Assembly (NCBI GenBank): GCA_004551485.1
Contig: SBLD01000001.1
Span: 166,424 to 230,423, forward strand
Length of the DNA stretch: 64,000 bases
Direction: 5' to 3'
Origin: Billgrantia azerbaijanica
Lineage (GTDB): Bacteria; Pseudomonadota; Gammaproteobacteria; Pseudomonadales; Halomonadaceae
Numbering within the stretch: the stretch's first letter is position 1; each line of letters opens with the position of its first letter. A program made the translations under genes and the position numbers. The notes under the pieces were generated by a model that had not been told where the DNA came from, did no database searches, and saw only the letters and a list, made by a program, of their open reading frames with translations. Below are positions 21,292-30,531 of the stretch, one piece after another.

Positions 21292-22379
21292 TCCAGGCGC
21301 TTGCGGGTTCGCCCCACCGCCACGCTCAGCATCACCAGCGTGAACGCCCCCAGCGCGGCCAGCGCCGGCCACAGTTCGAGCAGGCCGGCGTCGCGCAGCA
21401 TGATGCCGCGCACCAGGCGCAGGAAGTGGGTCAGCGGCAGCAGCTCGGCCAGCCATTGCGCCACCTGGGGCATGCCGGCGAAGGGAAACATGAAGCCCGA
21501 CAGCAGGATCTGCGGCAGGAAGGTGAAGAAGGCCATCTGCATGGCCTGGAACTGGCTGCGCGCCAGGGTCGACAGGAAGATACCCAGCGACAGGCTGGCG
21601 AGGATGAACACCAGCGCGGCCAGGTAGAGCGCGAGCAGCGAGCCGCGTATCGGCACCGCGAACAGCCACTGGCCGAGCAGCAGGACCACCGTGACCTGGA
21701 TCAGGCCGATGCCGACGAAGGGCAGCACCTTGCCGAGCGTCAGTTCCCAGGGCGACACCGGGGTGGCGATCAGCATCTCCAGGTTGCCGTTCTCGCGCTC
21801 GCGCACCAGGGCGATGGCGGTGAACAGCACCATGGTCATGGTCAGGATCACCCCGATCAGCCCGGGCACGGTATTGATCGCGGCGCGCCGTTCGGGGTTG
21901 TAGAAGTTGACGACCTCGATCGGCGCGACCCGCTCCGTCCAGCCCCGCGCATCGGGAACCGGGAAGCGCGCGAGCTGGCGCGCCGAGGCCTGTACCACCT
22001 GGTCGGAGCCATCGACGATCAGCTGCAGCACCGGGCGGTCGCCACGTTCCAGGCGCAGCTCGAAATCCACGGGCACTATCACGGCCACATTGATCTTGCC
22101 GCGGCGCATCAGCGCCTTCACCTCCTGGGGTGTCGCCGCTCGGTAGCGCAGCTCGAGCACTTGGGTGGCCTCGAGCTGGGCCAACAACTCCCGCGAACGG
22201 GCGGTATCGGCCTGGTCCAGCACCGCGGTCTGCAGCTGGCGGACGTCCAGGTTGATGGCGTAGCCGAACAGTACCAGCTGCATCACCGGAATGCCGACGA
22301 TCATGGCGAAGGTCAGCCGATCGCGGCGTAGCTGGCGCAGTTCCTTGACCACGATGGCCAACAGGCGGCGCAGGTTCAT
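21288..22379 (-). CDS. ABC-2 type transporter permease (YhhJ/YbhR-like)
   Basis: A 363-aa membrane protein. An N-terminal helix (about 20-40) and five C-terminal helices flank a large periplasmic domain (about 45-170). LVRERENGNLEMLIATPVSPWELTLGK and LPLTHFLRLVRGIMLRD are ABC-2 permease signatures. It is the last gene of a TetR-HlyD-ATPase-permease operon and overlaps the ATPase gene by 4 bp. E. coli YbhGFSR has two permeases; only one is encoded here, so it may act as a homodimer. Confidence 0.88.
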
Positions 22380-23332
22380 GGCGTCTCTCCCGCCGCTTGG
22401 CGCGGCCGCTGGGTGGCGGCGACGAAGACGTCCTCGAGGTTGGCGGTACCGGGCACCAGGCGGGCCTCGATGCCGGCCGCATGCAGCCGCGCGCGCAGTG
22501 CCGTCTCGTAGCGCGCGTCCGCGACCAGCAGGCGCAGGGCGGCACCGATCTGGGCCAGGGCGATCACCCCCGGCTGCCCTTCGAGCACCTGCTGGGCCTG
22601 GCGCGGCCGGTCGCACTCCACCAGCAGCGGGAGGCCGGGCAGTGCCGCCATCAAGCGGCGCGGGGTGTCGTCGGCGACCAGGCGCCCGCGGTCGAGGATC
22701 GCCAGGCGCGTGCAGCGTTCGGCTTCGTCCATGTAGTGGGTGGAGACCAGGATGGTGGTGCCGGCATCGGCGAGTTCGAACAGCGACTCCCAGAACTCGC
22801 GCCGCGACTGCGGGTCGACCGCGCTGGTGGGCTCGTCGAGGAGCAGCAGCTCGGGTTCGTGGAGTACCGCGCCGGCCAGGGCCAGGCGCTGCTTCTGGCC
22901 GCCGCTCAGGGTGCCGGCAAACTGGTCGCGCAGATCGGTGAGCCAGTAGCGCTCCAGCAAGGCCTGGATGCGCCGGCGCGCCCGGCGACGCGGCAAGCCG
23001 TGCACGGCAGCCAGGAAGCCCAGGTTCTCGGCGACGCTCAGGTCGCGGTAGAGCGAGAAGCTCTGCGTCATGTAGCCGAGCCGGCGCTTGAGTCCCTCGG
23101 CCGCTTGCGGCAGCGGCAGGCCGAGCACTTCGATCTCGCCGCCGCTGGGCCGCAGCAGGCCGCACAGCATGCGCAGGGTGGTGGACTTTCCCGAGCCGTT
23201 GGGGCCGAGAAAGCCGTAGACCTCGCGGGGGCGCACGTCGAGGTCGAGCGCGTCGACCGCGACCACGGGGCCGAAGCGTTTGCCGAGGCCGCGCACCCGG
23301 ATCACCGGGAGGCCGGCGTCGTCAGCGTTCAT
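22376..23332 (-). CDS. ABC transporter ATPase (YbhF-like, single domain)
   Basis: A 318-aa ATPase: Walker A GPNGSGKST, signature LSGGQKQRLALA, Walker B LLLLDEPTSAVD, switch His STHYMDEAERC. The C-terminal 80 residues form a small accessory domain typical of drug/polysaccharide exporters. It partners the permease downstream and the HlyD adaptor upstream (11-bp overlap). It has one nucleotide-binding domain, whereas YbhF and RbbA have two. Confidence 0.92.
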   Translation of the reverse strand: MNADDAGLPVIRVRGLGKRFGPVVAVDALDLDVRPREVYGFLGPNGSGKSTTLRMLCGLLRPSGGEIEVLGLPLPQAAEGLKRRLGYMTQSFSLYRDLSVAENLGFLAAVHGLPRRRARRRIQALLERYWLTDLRDQFAGTLSGGQKQRLALAGAVLHEPELLLLDEPTSAVDPQSRREFWESLFELADAGTTILVSTHYMDEAERCTRLAILDRGRLVADDTPRRLMAALPGLPLLVECDRPRQAQQVLEGQPGVIALAQIGAALRLLVADARYETALRARLHAAGIEARLVPGTANLEDVFVAATQRPRQAAGETP

Positions 23333-24287
23333 CGGCCAGCGTCACGTGGATCGGCAGACCGGAGGGCAGCCGGCGGGCCCCCTCACCCTCGAGCCGGGCC
23401 TCGGCGCGATACACCAGGCGGCTGGCATCGTCGCCCACCAGCGCATAGTAGGGTGTGAAGGCCGGCTCGCGGCGGATGCTCTCCAGCTGGGCGTCGAAGG
23501 GGGCGTCGACGCCTTCGACGTGCACGCGCACCCGGTCGCCGGGGGCCAGCGCCGCACGCCGGGAAGCGGGAACGAAGATCCGTGCATAGGGCGCGTCGCC
23601 GACCAGCAGGCTGGCCAGGGTGGCGCCCACTGGCGGCTGGTCGCCGGGGCGGAAGGGCAGGGCATCGACCCGCCCGTCGCGGGGTGTGCGCACGATCAGC
23701 CGCTCACGGTCGAGCCGCAGTGCCTCCAGGTGGGCGCGCGCCGCCGCCACGGTGGCGGCGGACTGGGCGATGCGCTCCGGTCGCTCGCCGCGGGTGAGTT
23801 CGCGCAGTCGGGCCTCGAGACTCGCGACCTCGGCGCGGCGCTGGTCGCGCTCGGCACGGACCCGTTCGAAGGCCGCTTGCGCGGTGGCGTTCTGGCGCCG
23901 CAGCTCGCGAGTGCGCCGGTAGTCGCGCTCGGCTTGCTCGAAGGCGGTGCGTGCGCGCTCGAGCTCGGCCCGCGCGGCGTCGATGGTCTCCTCGCGAGGG
24001 CCGTGGCGCCGCTCGGCCAACTGCGCCTCGGCCCGGGCGAGCTCGCCGCGCGCCTGGTCGAGACGGGCGGCGAGGCGGCGCCCGTCGAGTTCGAGCAGCA
24101 CCTCGCCCGCACTCACCCTGTCGCCCTCGGCGACCGCCCAGCGCAACACCGGCTCCGAGACCTCGGCGGGCAGCGCGATGCGGTCCCATTCCAGGGTGCC
24201 CGGCAGGGCCGGCGGCGCGTCGCTGCAGCCGGCCAGGAGCCCCAGGGCCAGCAGCCAGGCAAGCCAGCGTCGAGGGTCAGGGCGCAT
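23322..24287 (-). CDS. HlyD-family periplasmic adaptor lipoprotein (YbhG-like)
   Basis: A 321-aa adaptor. The signal peptide ends in a lipobox (LLAGC, Cys about 21). Two lipoyl half-motifs (AEGDRVSAGEVLLELDG; later RTPRDGRVDALPFRPGD) flank a long coiled-coil hairpin (about 75-200). It would link the inner-membrane ABC pump to an outer-membrane channel. Overlaps both neighbours (11 bp each), a sign of tight coupling. Confidence 0.9.
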   Translation of the reverse strand: MRPDPRRWLAWLLALGLLAGCSDAPPALPGTLEWDRIALPAEVSEPVLRWAVAEGDRVSAGEVLLELDGRRLAARLDQARGELARAEAQLAERRHGPREETIDAARAELERARTAFEQAERDYRRTRELRRQNATAQAAFERVRAERDQRRAEVASLEARLRELTRGERPERIAQSAATVAAARAHLEALRLDRERLIVRTPRDGRVDALPFRPGDQPPVGATLASLLVGDAPYARIFVPASRRAALAPGDRVRVHVEGVDAPFDAQLESIRREPAFTPYYALVGDDASRLVYRAEARLEGEGARRLPSGLPIHVTLADER

Positions 24288-24960
24288 GATCGGTCTCCAG
24301 GCCGCGCGTCAGCAAGGCCAGGGTGTGGTGCTGGAGGGCAGTGGTATCGAGGTCATCGCTGTCGAACACCTGCTGCCACAGCGGGGCGGCGGCCAGCGGG
24401 AACAGCGTCAGGCCGACCAGCGAGACCACCAGCAGGCGGGGGTCGAGGTCGGGGTTGAGGCGGCCGCTCTGCTGGGCCTGTGCGAAGGCCGCGGCCAGTC
24501 GCCGGGGGATCTGCTCGGCGATGCGGTTCACCAGCAGCTCGCGCAGGGCGCCGCCTTCGCTGAGCACCTCGCGGACCCACAGCCGGGGCAGCCAGGGATG
24601 CCGCTCGATGGTGGCATGCATGCCACCGACGAACCCCTCCACCAGCGCCCCGGCGTCGTTGTCGCGGCCTTCCAGGTGGCCGCGTATCTCGCCGACCACC
24701 GGCAGCAGGCGCTCCTCGATGACCGCCTCGAGCAGCGCCGCCTTGCCACCGAAGTAGTAGCTGATCATGGCCGGGGTCACGCCCGCCGCCGTGGCGATGG
24801 CGCGCAGGCGGGAGGCGGCGACGCCGTGATCGGCGTAATGCGCGAGGGCGGCGTCGAGCAGACGTTCGCGCTGATCGCGCCCGTCGCCGCTGGGGCGGCC
24901 CGGACGGCGTGTCCGGGTGCGCTCACCGGGGGGGCGAACGGGCGGTTTGGGTGTGCTCAT
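24277..24960 (-). CDS. TetR-family repressor of the export operon (CecR-like)
   Basis: A 227-aa regulator. The N-terminal HTH (about 33-75) reads LLDAALAHYADHGVAASRLRAIATAAGVTPAMISYYFGGKAALLEAVI, here given in part: the recognition helix is TPAMISYYF. The C-terminal domain resembles CecR (YbiH), which controls ybhGFSR in E. coli. It is first in the operon and probably autoregulatory. I used the ATG at 24960; no Shine-Dalgarno site precedes it and the promoter is so close that the transcript may be nearly leaderless. Confidence 0.88.
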   Translation of the reverse strand: MSTPKPPVRPPGERTRTRRPGRPSGDGRDQRERLLDAALAHYADHGVAASRLRAIATAAGVTPAMISYYFGGKAALLEAVIEERLLPVVGEIRGHLEGRDNDAGALVEGFVGGMHATIERHPWLPRLWVREVLSEGGALRELLVNRIAEQIPRRLAAAFAQAQQSGRLNPDLDPRLLVVSLVGLTLFPLAAAPLWQQVFDSDDLDTTALQHHTLALLTRGLETDHAP

Positions 24961-24967
24961 ATCCAAT

Positions 24968-24995
24968 ATTTAAATGCGCGGTTAATTAATTTCAA
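24968..24995 (-). promoter_or_regulatory. Promoter and possible operator of the TetR-ABC operon
   Basis: On the minus strand, -35 TTGAAA (24990-24995), a 16-bp spacer and -10 TTAAAT (24968-24973). Two palindromes, ATTTAAAT over the -10 and TTAATTAA in the spacer, are candidate TetR-type half sites. The predicted start falls within a base or two of the start codon. Confidence 0.6.
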
Positions 24996-25065
24996 GGCTG
25001 GCACGGCACTGGGGCCCTCACCCTGGCAGCCCCGGAGTGGCTGGGGAGGGACCGGCTAGCGAGAC

Positions 25066-25079
25066 TTGATCCAAGTCAG
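25066..25079 (+). promoter_or_regulatory. FNR/ANR-like box upstream of the heme c GGDEF-EAL gene
   Basis: TTGAT-CCAA-GTCAG matches the FNR/ANR consensus TTGAT-N4-ATCAA in 8 of 10 fixed positions and is one base from the TTGAT-N4-GTCAA form common in ANR targets. It lies 117 bp before the gene. I could not place a convincing -10 at the expected distance. Nothing else is evident between it and the TetR promoter. Confidence 0.5.
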
Positions 25080-25195
25080 ACTCTGGGTGGTTTCGTCACG
25101 AGGGGTACCAATGGTCAATTCAGCTGAGCCGGGTCGTCCATTAGGCTGGCGGATTAGCGGTAAGCGATACTACTGTTTCCTGCCCTGGATACCCC

Positions 25196-27820
25196 ATGCC
25201 CGCGATCCTGCGCAAGCTCCTGGCAAGCCTCCGAACCCTCAAGGGGTTCGTGCTGATGGCCATCCTGTCGGTGGCGATGACGGTGTTTCTCGCTACGACC
25301 CTGGTGGCCTCGCTGCTCTACGAGGACATCATCGCGCGGCAGGCCGAACGCACGTCCGAGACCCTGGCGCGGCAGAGTTTCAACGCCATGCTGCAGGTGA
25401 TGCGCCAGGGCTGGAGTCGCGAACAGATGGAGGAGTTCGTCTCCTCGACCCGCGAGCTGCATGCCGACTCGTCCTACCAGTTCTCGATCTACCGCGGCGA
25501 GCGTGTCGCCGAGCGTTTCGGCGAGATCGAGCAGCCGAAGGCGGACATCGCCATTCACTCTGCCTTCGAGTCGGGGCAGGAGCGGGTCTACCGCGAGAAC
25601 GGCGAGGTGCGCCGCGTGCTGCCGCTGGTCGCCACGTCCGAATGCCTGAGCTGCCACAAGAATGCCACCAGCGGCGATGTGCTCGGCGTCATCGAGATTC
25701 GCCACGACATGGCGCCGATCAGCCGCGAGATGCGCTACAACTACATCGCGCTGTTCGTCGTCGCCGCCGTGCTGGTGCTGCTCGCCGCGCTGGCCTTCAC
25801 CGGCAAGTTCGCCCGCCGCATTCGCGAGTCGATGGAGGGCTTCCACCAGCGCCTGGCCGCGGTGAACTCCGTCGAGGATTTCCGCCAGCTCGAGGTCAGC
25901 CCCGCCGACGTGCACTTCCAGGAACTCAACGACGCCTTCCGGCAGGTGAACGCCCTGGCGGGCCGGCTCAAGAACGTGGCCGTCGACAAGGACGTCCTGG
26001 AGTTCGAGATTCGCCTGCTCAGCAAGTTCATCATCACCTCGGACGTGGTGCGCGACTGGCGCGAGTTCATCAAGGAACTGCTGGGCGACATCAACACCAT
26101 CATCACCGCCCACACCCTGGTGACGATCTTCCAGGTGGAGGAGGAAGGCTACGAGGTGGAGGTGTTCTGGCACCACGAGGTGGCCGCGGACATGCGCCAG
26201 GCCTTCGAGCGGATGCTGATCGAGATGCTCGAGGCCAAGGCGCAGGGCCATGCGGACGTGCAGGTGCTCAAGGTGCTCCACCATGCGGTCCACGCCTCGC
26301 CGGAGGACAGCTCGGCGGCGGGCCGGCTCACCCCCGAGGACATTCGCCTGCAGACCAAGTCGCTGCTGCTGGAAGCCCCCAAGATCGGCGGCATCGTGGG
26401 CATCGGCGTGCAGTCGGACCTGGCCCAGGACCCGCTGCGCCATATCGTCATCGACGGCATTCTCTCCACGCTGCTCAATCTCGTCGGCTCGGTGAAGGCG
26501 ATCTACAAGTACACCAAGGACCTGGAGTTCTACGCCACCCGCGATCCCCTCACCGCCCTGCACAACCAGCGCGTCTTCAAGGACCTGCTGGGTTACGAGG
26601 TGGGGCGCGCCCAGCGCCATCGCTACTCGTTCAGCCTGCTGATGATGGACATGGACAACTTCAAGACCGTCAATGATCGCTACGGGCACGCCTTCGGCGA
26701 TCAGTTCCTGCAGGCCTTCGCCGAGACCCTCACGAAGTCGGTGCGCCCCGGCGACTTCCTGGCCCGCTACGGCGGCGACGAGTTCGCCATCATCCTGCCG
26801 GAGACCGGCGAGGAGCAGGCCTATTCGGTGGCGCTGCGCATCGCCCAGCACCTTTCCGAGCAGGTGCTGTTGGCGCCGGACGGCACCACGGTGCGCGCCA
26901 CCACCTCGATCGGCATCGCCGCCTACCCGCGCCACGCCAGCGATGCCCACGACCTCTTCCTGATGGCCGACAACATGATGTACAAGGCCAAGCGCAAGGG
27001 GAAGAACTGCATCGCCCTGCCCGACGACGACGAGGTGGCGGCGATCTTCCGCGAGGTGGGCGAGAAGAACCAGATGGTACTCAGCGCCCTCGAGGAGCAG
27101 CGCATCGTGCCCTTCTTCCAGCCCATCGCCGATGCGCAGACGGGGGAGGTGAACATCCACGAACTGCTGATGCGTATCCAGATCGACGACAGGGTGGTGC
27201 CGGCCGGGGAGTTCGTGGACATCGCCGAGGGCATCGGCGTGATCCACAAGATGGACTACCAGCTCATCGAGAAGGCCTTCGCCCAGGTGCGCGAGCAGGG
27301 CTACGAGGGCATGCTGTTCATCAACCTGTCGCCCAAGTCGCTGATCATCGGCGAGTTCATCGGGCGCATCCACCAGCTGGCGATCGACTACGGCATCCGC
27401 CCCGAGCGCATCGTCTTCGAGCTCACCGAACGCGAGACGGTCAGCAACCTCAAGCTGCTGGAGAAGTTCGTGCTCGACCTCAAGCTCGAGGGCTTCAACT
27501 TCGCCATCGACGACTTCGGCTCCGGCTTCTCCTCGTTCCGCTACCTCAAGCAGTTCCCCATCGACGTGATCAAGATCGAGGGCGAGTTCATCCGCAACAT
27601 GACGAATGACGTCAAGTACATGGCGTTCGTCAAGAGCATCGTCACCCTGGCGCGCAGCCTGGGGGTCAGCACCATTGCCGAGTTCATCGAGGACGAGGAA
27701 GTGTTCGAGGCGGTCAAGGCGCTGGGGATCGACTACGGCCAGGGCTACTACCTGGGGCGCCCTGCACCGCACTTCGTGCTGGACCGGCGGTCGAGCGGGC
27801 GCGAGCTGCCCTCGCTGTAA
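25196..27820 (+). CDS. Membrane diguanylate cyclase/phosphodiesterase with periplasmic heme c sensor domain
   Basis: An 874-aa protein. Helix 1 (about 16-40), a periplasmic domain of the DUF3365/Tll0287 type with heme c motif CLSCH (Cys150, Cys153, His154), helix 2 (about 180-202), a HAMP-like segment, a GAF-like region (about 260-440), a GGDEF domain with intact GGDEF at 526-530 and an RxxD inhibitory site just before it, and an EAL domain where the motif reads ELL (656-658). The EAL metal ligands appear present (FINLSP, FELTERE, IDDFGSG, IKIEG, YGQGYYLG). Both activities look possible. Heme attachment would need the ccm system encoded nearby. Confidence 0.9.
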   Translation: MPAILRKLLASLRTLKGFVLMAILSVAMTVFLATTLVASLLYEDIIARQAERTSETLARQSFNAMLQVMRQGWSREQMEEFVSSTRELHADSSYQFSIYRGERVAERFGEIEQPKADIAIHSAFESGQERVYRENGEVRRVLPLVATSECLSCHKNATSGDVLGVIEIRHDMAPISREMRYNYIALFVVAAVLVLLAALAFTGKFARRIRESMEGFHQRLAAVNSVEDFRQLEVSPADVHFQELNDAFRQVNALAGRLKNVAVDKDVLEFEIRLLSKFIITSDVVRDWREFIKELLGDINTIITAHTLVTIFQVEEEGYEVEVFWHHEVAADMRQAFERMLIEMLEAKAQGHADVQVLKVLHHAVHASPEDSSAAGRLTPEDIRLQTKSLLLEAPKIGGIVGIGVQSDLAQDPLRHIVIDGILSTLLNLVGSVKAIYKYTKDLEFYATRDPLTALHNQRVFKDLLGYEVGRAQRHRYSFSLLMMDMDNFKTVNDRYGHAFGDQFLQAFAETLTKSVRPGDFLARYGGDEFAIILPETGEEQAYSVALRIAQHLSEQVLLAPDGTTVRATTSIGIAAYPRHASDAHDLFLMADNMMYKAKRKGKNCIALPDDDEVAAIFREVGEKNQMVLSALEEQRIVPFFQPIADAQTGEVNIHELLMRIQIDDRVVPAGEFVDIAEGIGVIHKMDYQLIEKAFAQVREQGYEGMLFINLSPKSLIIGEFIGRIHQLAIDYGIRPERIVFELTERETVSNLKLLEKFVLDLKLEGFNFAIDDFGSGFSSFRYLKQFPIDVIKIEGEFIRNMTNDVKYMAFVKSIVTLARSLGVSTIAEFIEDEEVFEAVKALGIDYGQGYYLGRPAPHFVLDRRSSGRELPSL

Positions 27821-27880
27821 CCGCCTCCCCGACCCCGACCGTCCCCGGCAGCGCCAGGGTGCGGTCGGGGCGTCGTCGCC

Positions 27881-29905
27881 TCAGGCCGTCGCCTTGCCGC
27901 GCACCAGGTCGCGGATCAGTCGCCGCCCGGGGTGCAGGTGATCGACCAGCGGCCACTCCAGGGGCAGCGGCTCGTCGCAGATCCGCGAGGCCAGCAGCTC
28001 GGCGCACAGCGGCGCGCTGGCCAGGCCGCGGGAGCCGTGGGCGGCGCTGATCCACAGCCCCTCATGGTGGCGGCCGGGCGCGTCGGGGACCCGGGTCGCG
28101 TCCTTGGCCAGCGCGGCGTAGTCCTCCCGCCACGCCTCGGCGTCGGGCAGCGGCCCGCAGTAGGGCGACTTGTCGGGACTCGCCGCGCGCACCCCCACGC
28201 GGGCGGTGAGCCGCTCGGGCGAGAGGTCGGCGCCGGCGGCGCGCAGGCCGGCGACGAAGTCGGGCAGGCCGCGCTCGAGTTCCGCCAGGTTGGCGAGGTG
28301 GTCGCGCTCCCGCGCGGCCATGTCGGTGTCACCCGGCCCGAAGGTGGCGCCGAAGTTGAGCACGCCGTCCGCCGCCGGGGGCGCATAGCCACCGGCGCAG
28401 ACCACCCGGCCCAGCTGCGGCGCCCCCTCGGGCACTTCGAGCTGGCTGGTCTGGCCGCGGACCGGCTGCAGCGGCAGCGCCGCCGTCTGGGGGAAACCCG
28501 CGGCCTCGCTGGCGGTAGCGATCACCACCTGATCGGCCTCGAGATGCTCGCCGCCGGCCAGCATCAGTTGCCAGCCCGTCTCGCCGGCCTCCAGCGTCAC
28601 CACCTTGTCCCGGCGGAAGCGGACGCCCGGCGTGCCTGCCAGACGCACGCACAGCTCCATCGGCCTGACCCAGGCGGCGTCCGGGTAGTCCAGCGCCGGC
28701 CCATCGACCCTGACCCCGGCGAGGGCACTGGCCGCCTCGGCGTCGAGGCCGCGCACGACGCTCTCCGGCAGGGGATGGTTGGCCAGGAAGCGCGCCTGTC
28801 GCGCCTGCTCCTTGTCGCTCAGCGCCAGCTGCAGCACCCCGCTGGGTCGCCACAGCGTCTGCTCCGGGTCGAGGTGGGCCAGCCAGCGCCGGCTGTGGAG
28901 CAGGCCGGCCAGATAGGCGCGGCTCTGCAGGTTGGTGTCGGCGGCCAGCTTGACGTAGAGCGCCCCCTGCAGGTGGGTGGCGCCCAGGCTGGCGCGGTCG
29001 AAGCGGTCGATCAGCGTGACCGCCACACCGCGCCGCGCCAGGGCGGCGGCGGTGCTGCTGCCGGCGATGCCGGCGCCGATCACCGCCACGTGGCGTGCCG
29101 GGCGCGCGGGGGGCGGGGTGAACCAGGGCGTGCGCTGGCGCCGCGCCGTGACCGGCGGGGTGGCGATCTCGCCCACCAGCATCTCGCGCTTGCGTCCGTG
29201 CCCCGGCGCCTTGCGCCAGGCGAAGCCGGCCTCGGCCAGACCGCGCTTGACCGCCCCCGCGCAGGTGAAGGTAGCGAAGGTGGCGCCCGGCCGCGAGCGC
29301 TCGGCTATGGCCGCGAACAGCTCCGCCCGCCACATCTCGGGGTTCTTGGCCGGGGCGAAGCCGTCCAGGAACCAGGCGTCGACCTGCCCCTCGAGCAGCG
29401 CGAGGCGCTCGACCGCCTCGCCGAAGTGCAGGTCGAGGGTGACCCGCTCGTCGAGCCACAGGCGATGCACGCCGGCCACCGGCTCGGGCCACTGGGCGAG
29501 CAGCCGCGCGGCGCGTGGGGCGAGATCGGGCCAGGCGTCGAGCGCGCGGGCGAGGTCGCCACGGGTGAGCGGGTGGCGCTCCACCGAAACCAGGTGCAGG
29601 CGGGCCTGTTGCGGGGCCTGGGCATCGAAGCAGGCCCAGGCGCACAGCATGTTGAGTCCGGTACCGAACCCCGTCTCGCCGATCACGAAGGGACGGCCGG
29701 CCGGCCAGGCCGCGAAGCGCTCGCCCAGGCGGTTGCCGCCGACGAAGACGTGCTCGGTCTCGGCGCGGCCGTCGTGCGCCGAGAAGTAGACGTCGTCGAA
29801 CTGTGTCGACAGCGGTGCCGCGGCGCCTTCGGCATCGGTGGCCCAGTCGAGACGGGCGGGGGTGAGGCCGGCCAGCGGCGGTAGGGTATCGTGGGATAGG
29901 GACAC
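27881..29905 (-). CDS. mnmC: Bifunctional tRNA wobble-uridine modification enzyme MnmC
   Basis: A 674-aa two-domain enzyme making mnm5s2U34 in tRNA. The N-terminal methyltransferase domain (about 1-240; GETGFGTGLN, WFLDGFAPAKNPEMW) is followed by an FAD-dependent oxidoreductase domain (VIGAGIAGSSTAAALARRG near residue 275). I used the GTG at 29905, with CGGAGA upstream; the product then aligns end to end with E. coli MnmC (668 aa). The frame is open for 35 more codons but without family similarity. Confidence 0.92.
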   Translation of the reverse strand: MSLSHDTLPPLAGLTPARLDWATDAEGAAAPLSTQFDDVYFSAHDGRAETEHVFVGGNRLGERFAAWPAGRPFVIGETGFGTGLNMLCAWACFDAQAPQQARLHLVSVERHPLTRGDLARALDAWPDLAPRAARLLAQWPEPVAGVHRLWLDERVTLDLHFGEAVERLALLEGQVDAWFLDGFAPAKNPEMWRAELFAAIAERSRPGATFATFTCAGAVKRGLAEAGFAWRKAPGHGRKREMLVGEIATPPVTARRQRTPWFTPPPARPARHVAVIGAGIAGSSTAAALARRGVAVTLIDRFDRASLGATHLQGALYVKLAADTNLQSRAYLAGLLHSRRWLAHLDPEQTLWRPSGVLQLALSDKEQARQARFLANHPLPESVVRGLDAEAASALAGVRVDGPALDYPDAAWVRPMELCVRLAGTPGVRFRRDKVVTLEAGETGWQLMLAGGEHLEADQVVIATASEAAGFPQTAALPLQPVRGQTSQLEVPEGAPQLGRVVCAGGYAPPAADGVLNFGATFGPGDTDMAARERDHLANLAELERGLPDFVAGLRAAGADLSPERLTARVGVRAASPDKSPYCGPLPDAEAWREDYAALAKDATRVPDAPGRHHEGLWISAAHGSRGLASAPLCAELLASRICDEPLPLEWPLVDHLHPGRRLIRDLVRGKATA

Positions 29906-30015
29906 GGCGTTCTCCGTTGCGGCGGGGCAGCCGCAGGTGCTCAAGAAATGATCAATGGCGGCGGGACGGCGGCTCATGGGGGATGGCGGCAGCCGTCCGC
30001 GGTGTTTCAACAGCG

Positions 30016-30052
30016 TTATCCACAGCGTCTGTGGGCAAGGTGGTGTGGATAA
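30016..30052. promoter_or_regulatory. Cluster of three DnaA boxes upstream of mnmC
   Basis: TTATCCACA (30016-30024, plus strand) and its exact complement TGTGGATAA (30044-30052) are two perfect DnaA boxes facing each other. A third, TTGCCCACA on the minus strand (30030-30038), overlaps a CCACAG-CGT-CTGTGG palindrome with the first. The cluster lies 110 bp before mnmC and between mnmC and the YciI gene, both read leftward. There is no AT-rich unwinding element, so it is not an origin by itself. Confidence 0.75.
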
Positions 30053-30109
30053 CCGGAAGCACCGCGCCTGCGTCTCGTCAGGGGAGCGGGGAGCGATCGC
30101 CGCGAACGG

Positions 30110-30409
30110 TCAGGGCAGGACCTTCTTGAACGGCTTCACCGTCACCTTGGCGTAGACGCCGGCGATCACGTAGGGGTCGGCGTCGGCCCAGGCGCGGGCC
30201 TCCTCGAGGCTCTCGAATTCCGCCACCACCAGGCTGCCGCTGAAGCCGTCGTCGCCGGGGTTGTCGGCGTCGATGGCCGGATGGGGGCCGGCGAGGACGA
30301 GGCGCCCTTCGTCGCGCAGCTTCTCCAGGCGGGCCAGGTGATCGGGACGCGCGGCGAGGCGACGTTCCAGGCTGTTCTTCACGTCTTCACTGATGATTGC
30401 GTATAGCAT
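30110..30409 (-). CDS. YciI-family protein
   Basis: A 99-aa single-domain protein. It starts [10 protein letters not shown] and contains [24 protein letters not shown], with the family's conserved His-Asp-type pair in the DH and GPHP segments, and DPYVIAGVY. The fold is a ferredoxin-like dimer and the biochemical role is not settled. GAGGAAAG precedes the ATG at 30409. It is divergent from the PHP gene. Confidence 0.9.
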   Translation of the reverse strand: MLYAIISEDVKNSLERRLAARPDHLARLEKLRDEGRLVLAGPHPAIDADNPGDDGFSGSLVVAEFESLEEARAWADADPYVIAGVYAKVTVKPFKKVLP

Positions 30410-30531
30410 CGCGGACTTTCCTCGTCAGGCGCGGCGACGGCCGCGGGACTCGGCGGTGCGCCAGCGTTGACCGGCCGGGGCCGGGCGCGCACCATGGGCC
30501 CATTATTCTGACAAAGTCGTTCCCCTGCGTC

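Noticed and set aside
30016-30052. A chromosomal replication origin.
   Set aside because: Only three DnaA boxes, no AT-rich unwinding region, and no dnaA, gidA or rnpA neighbours.
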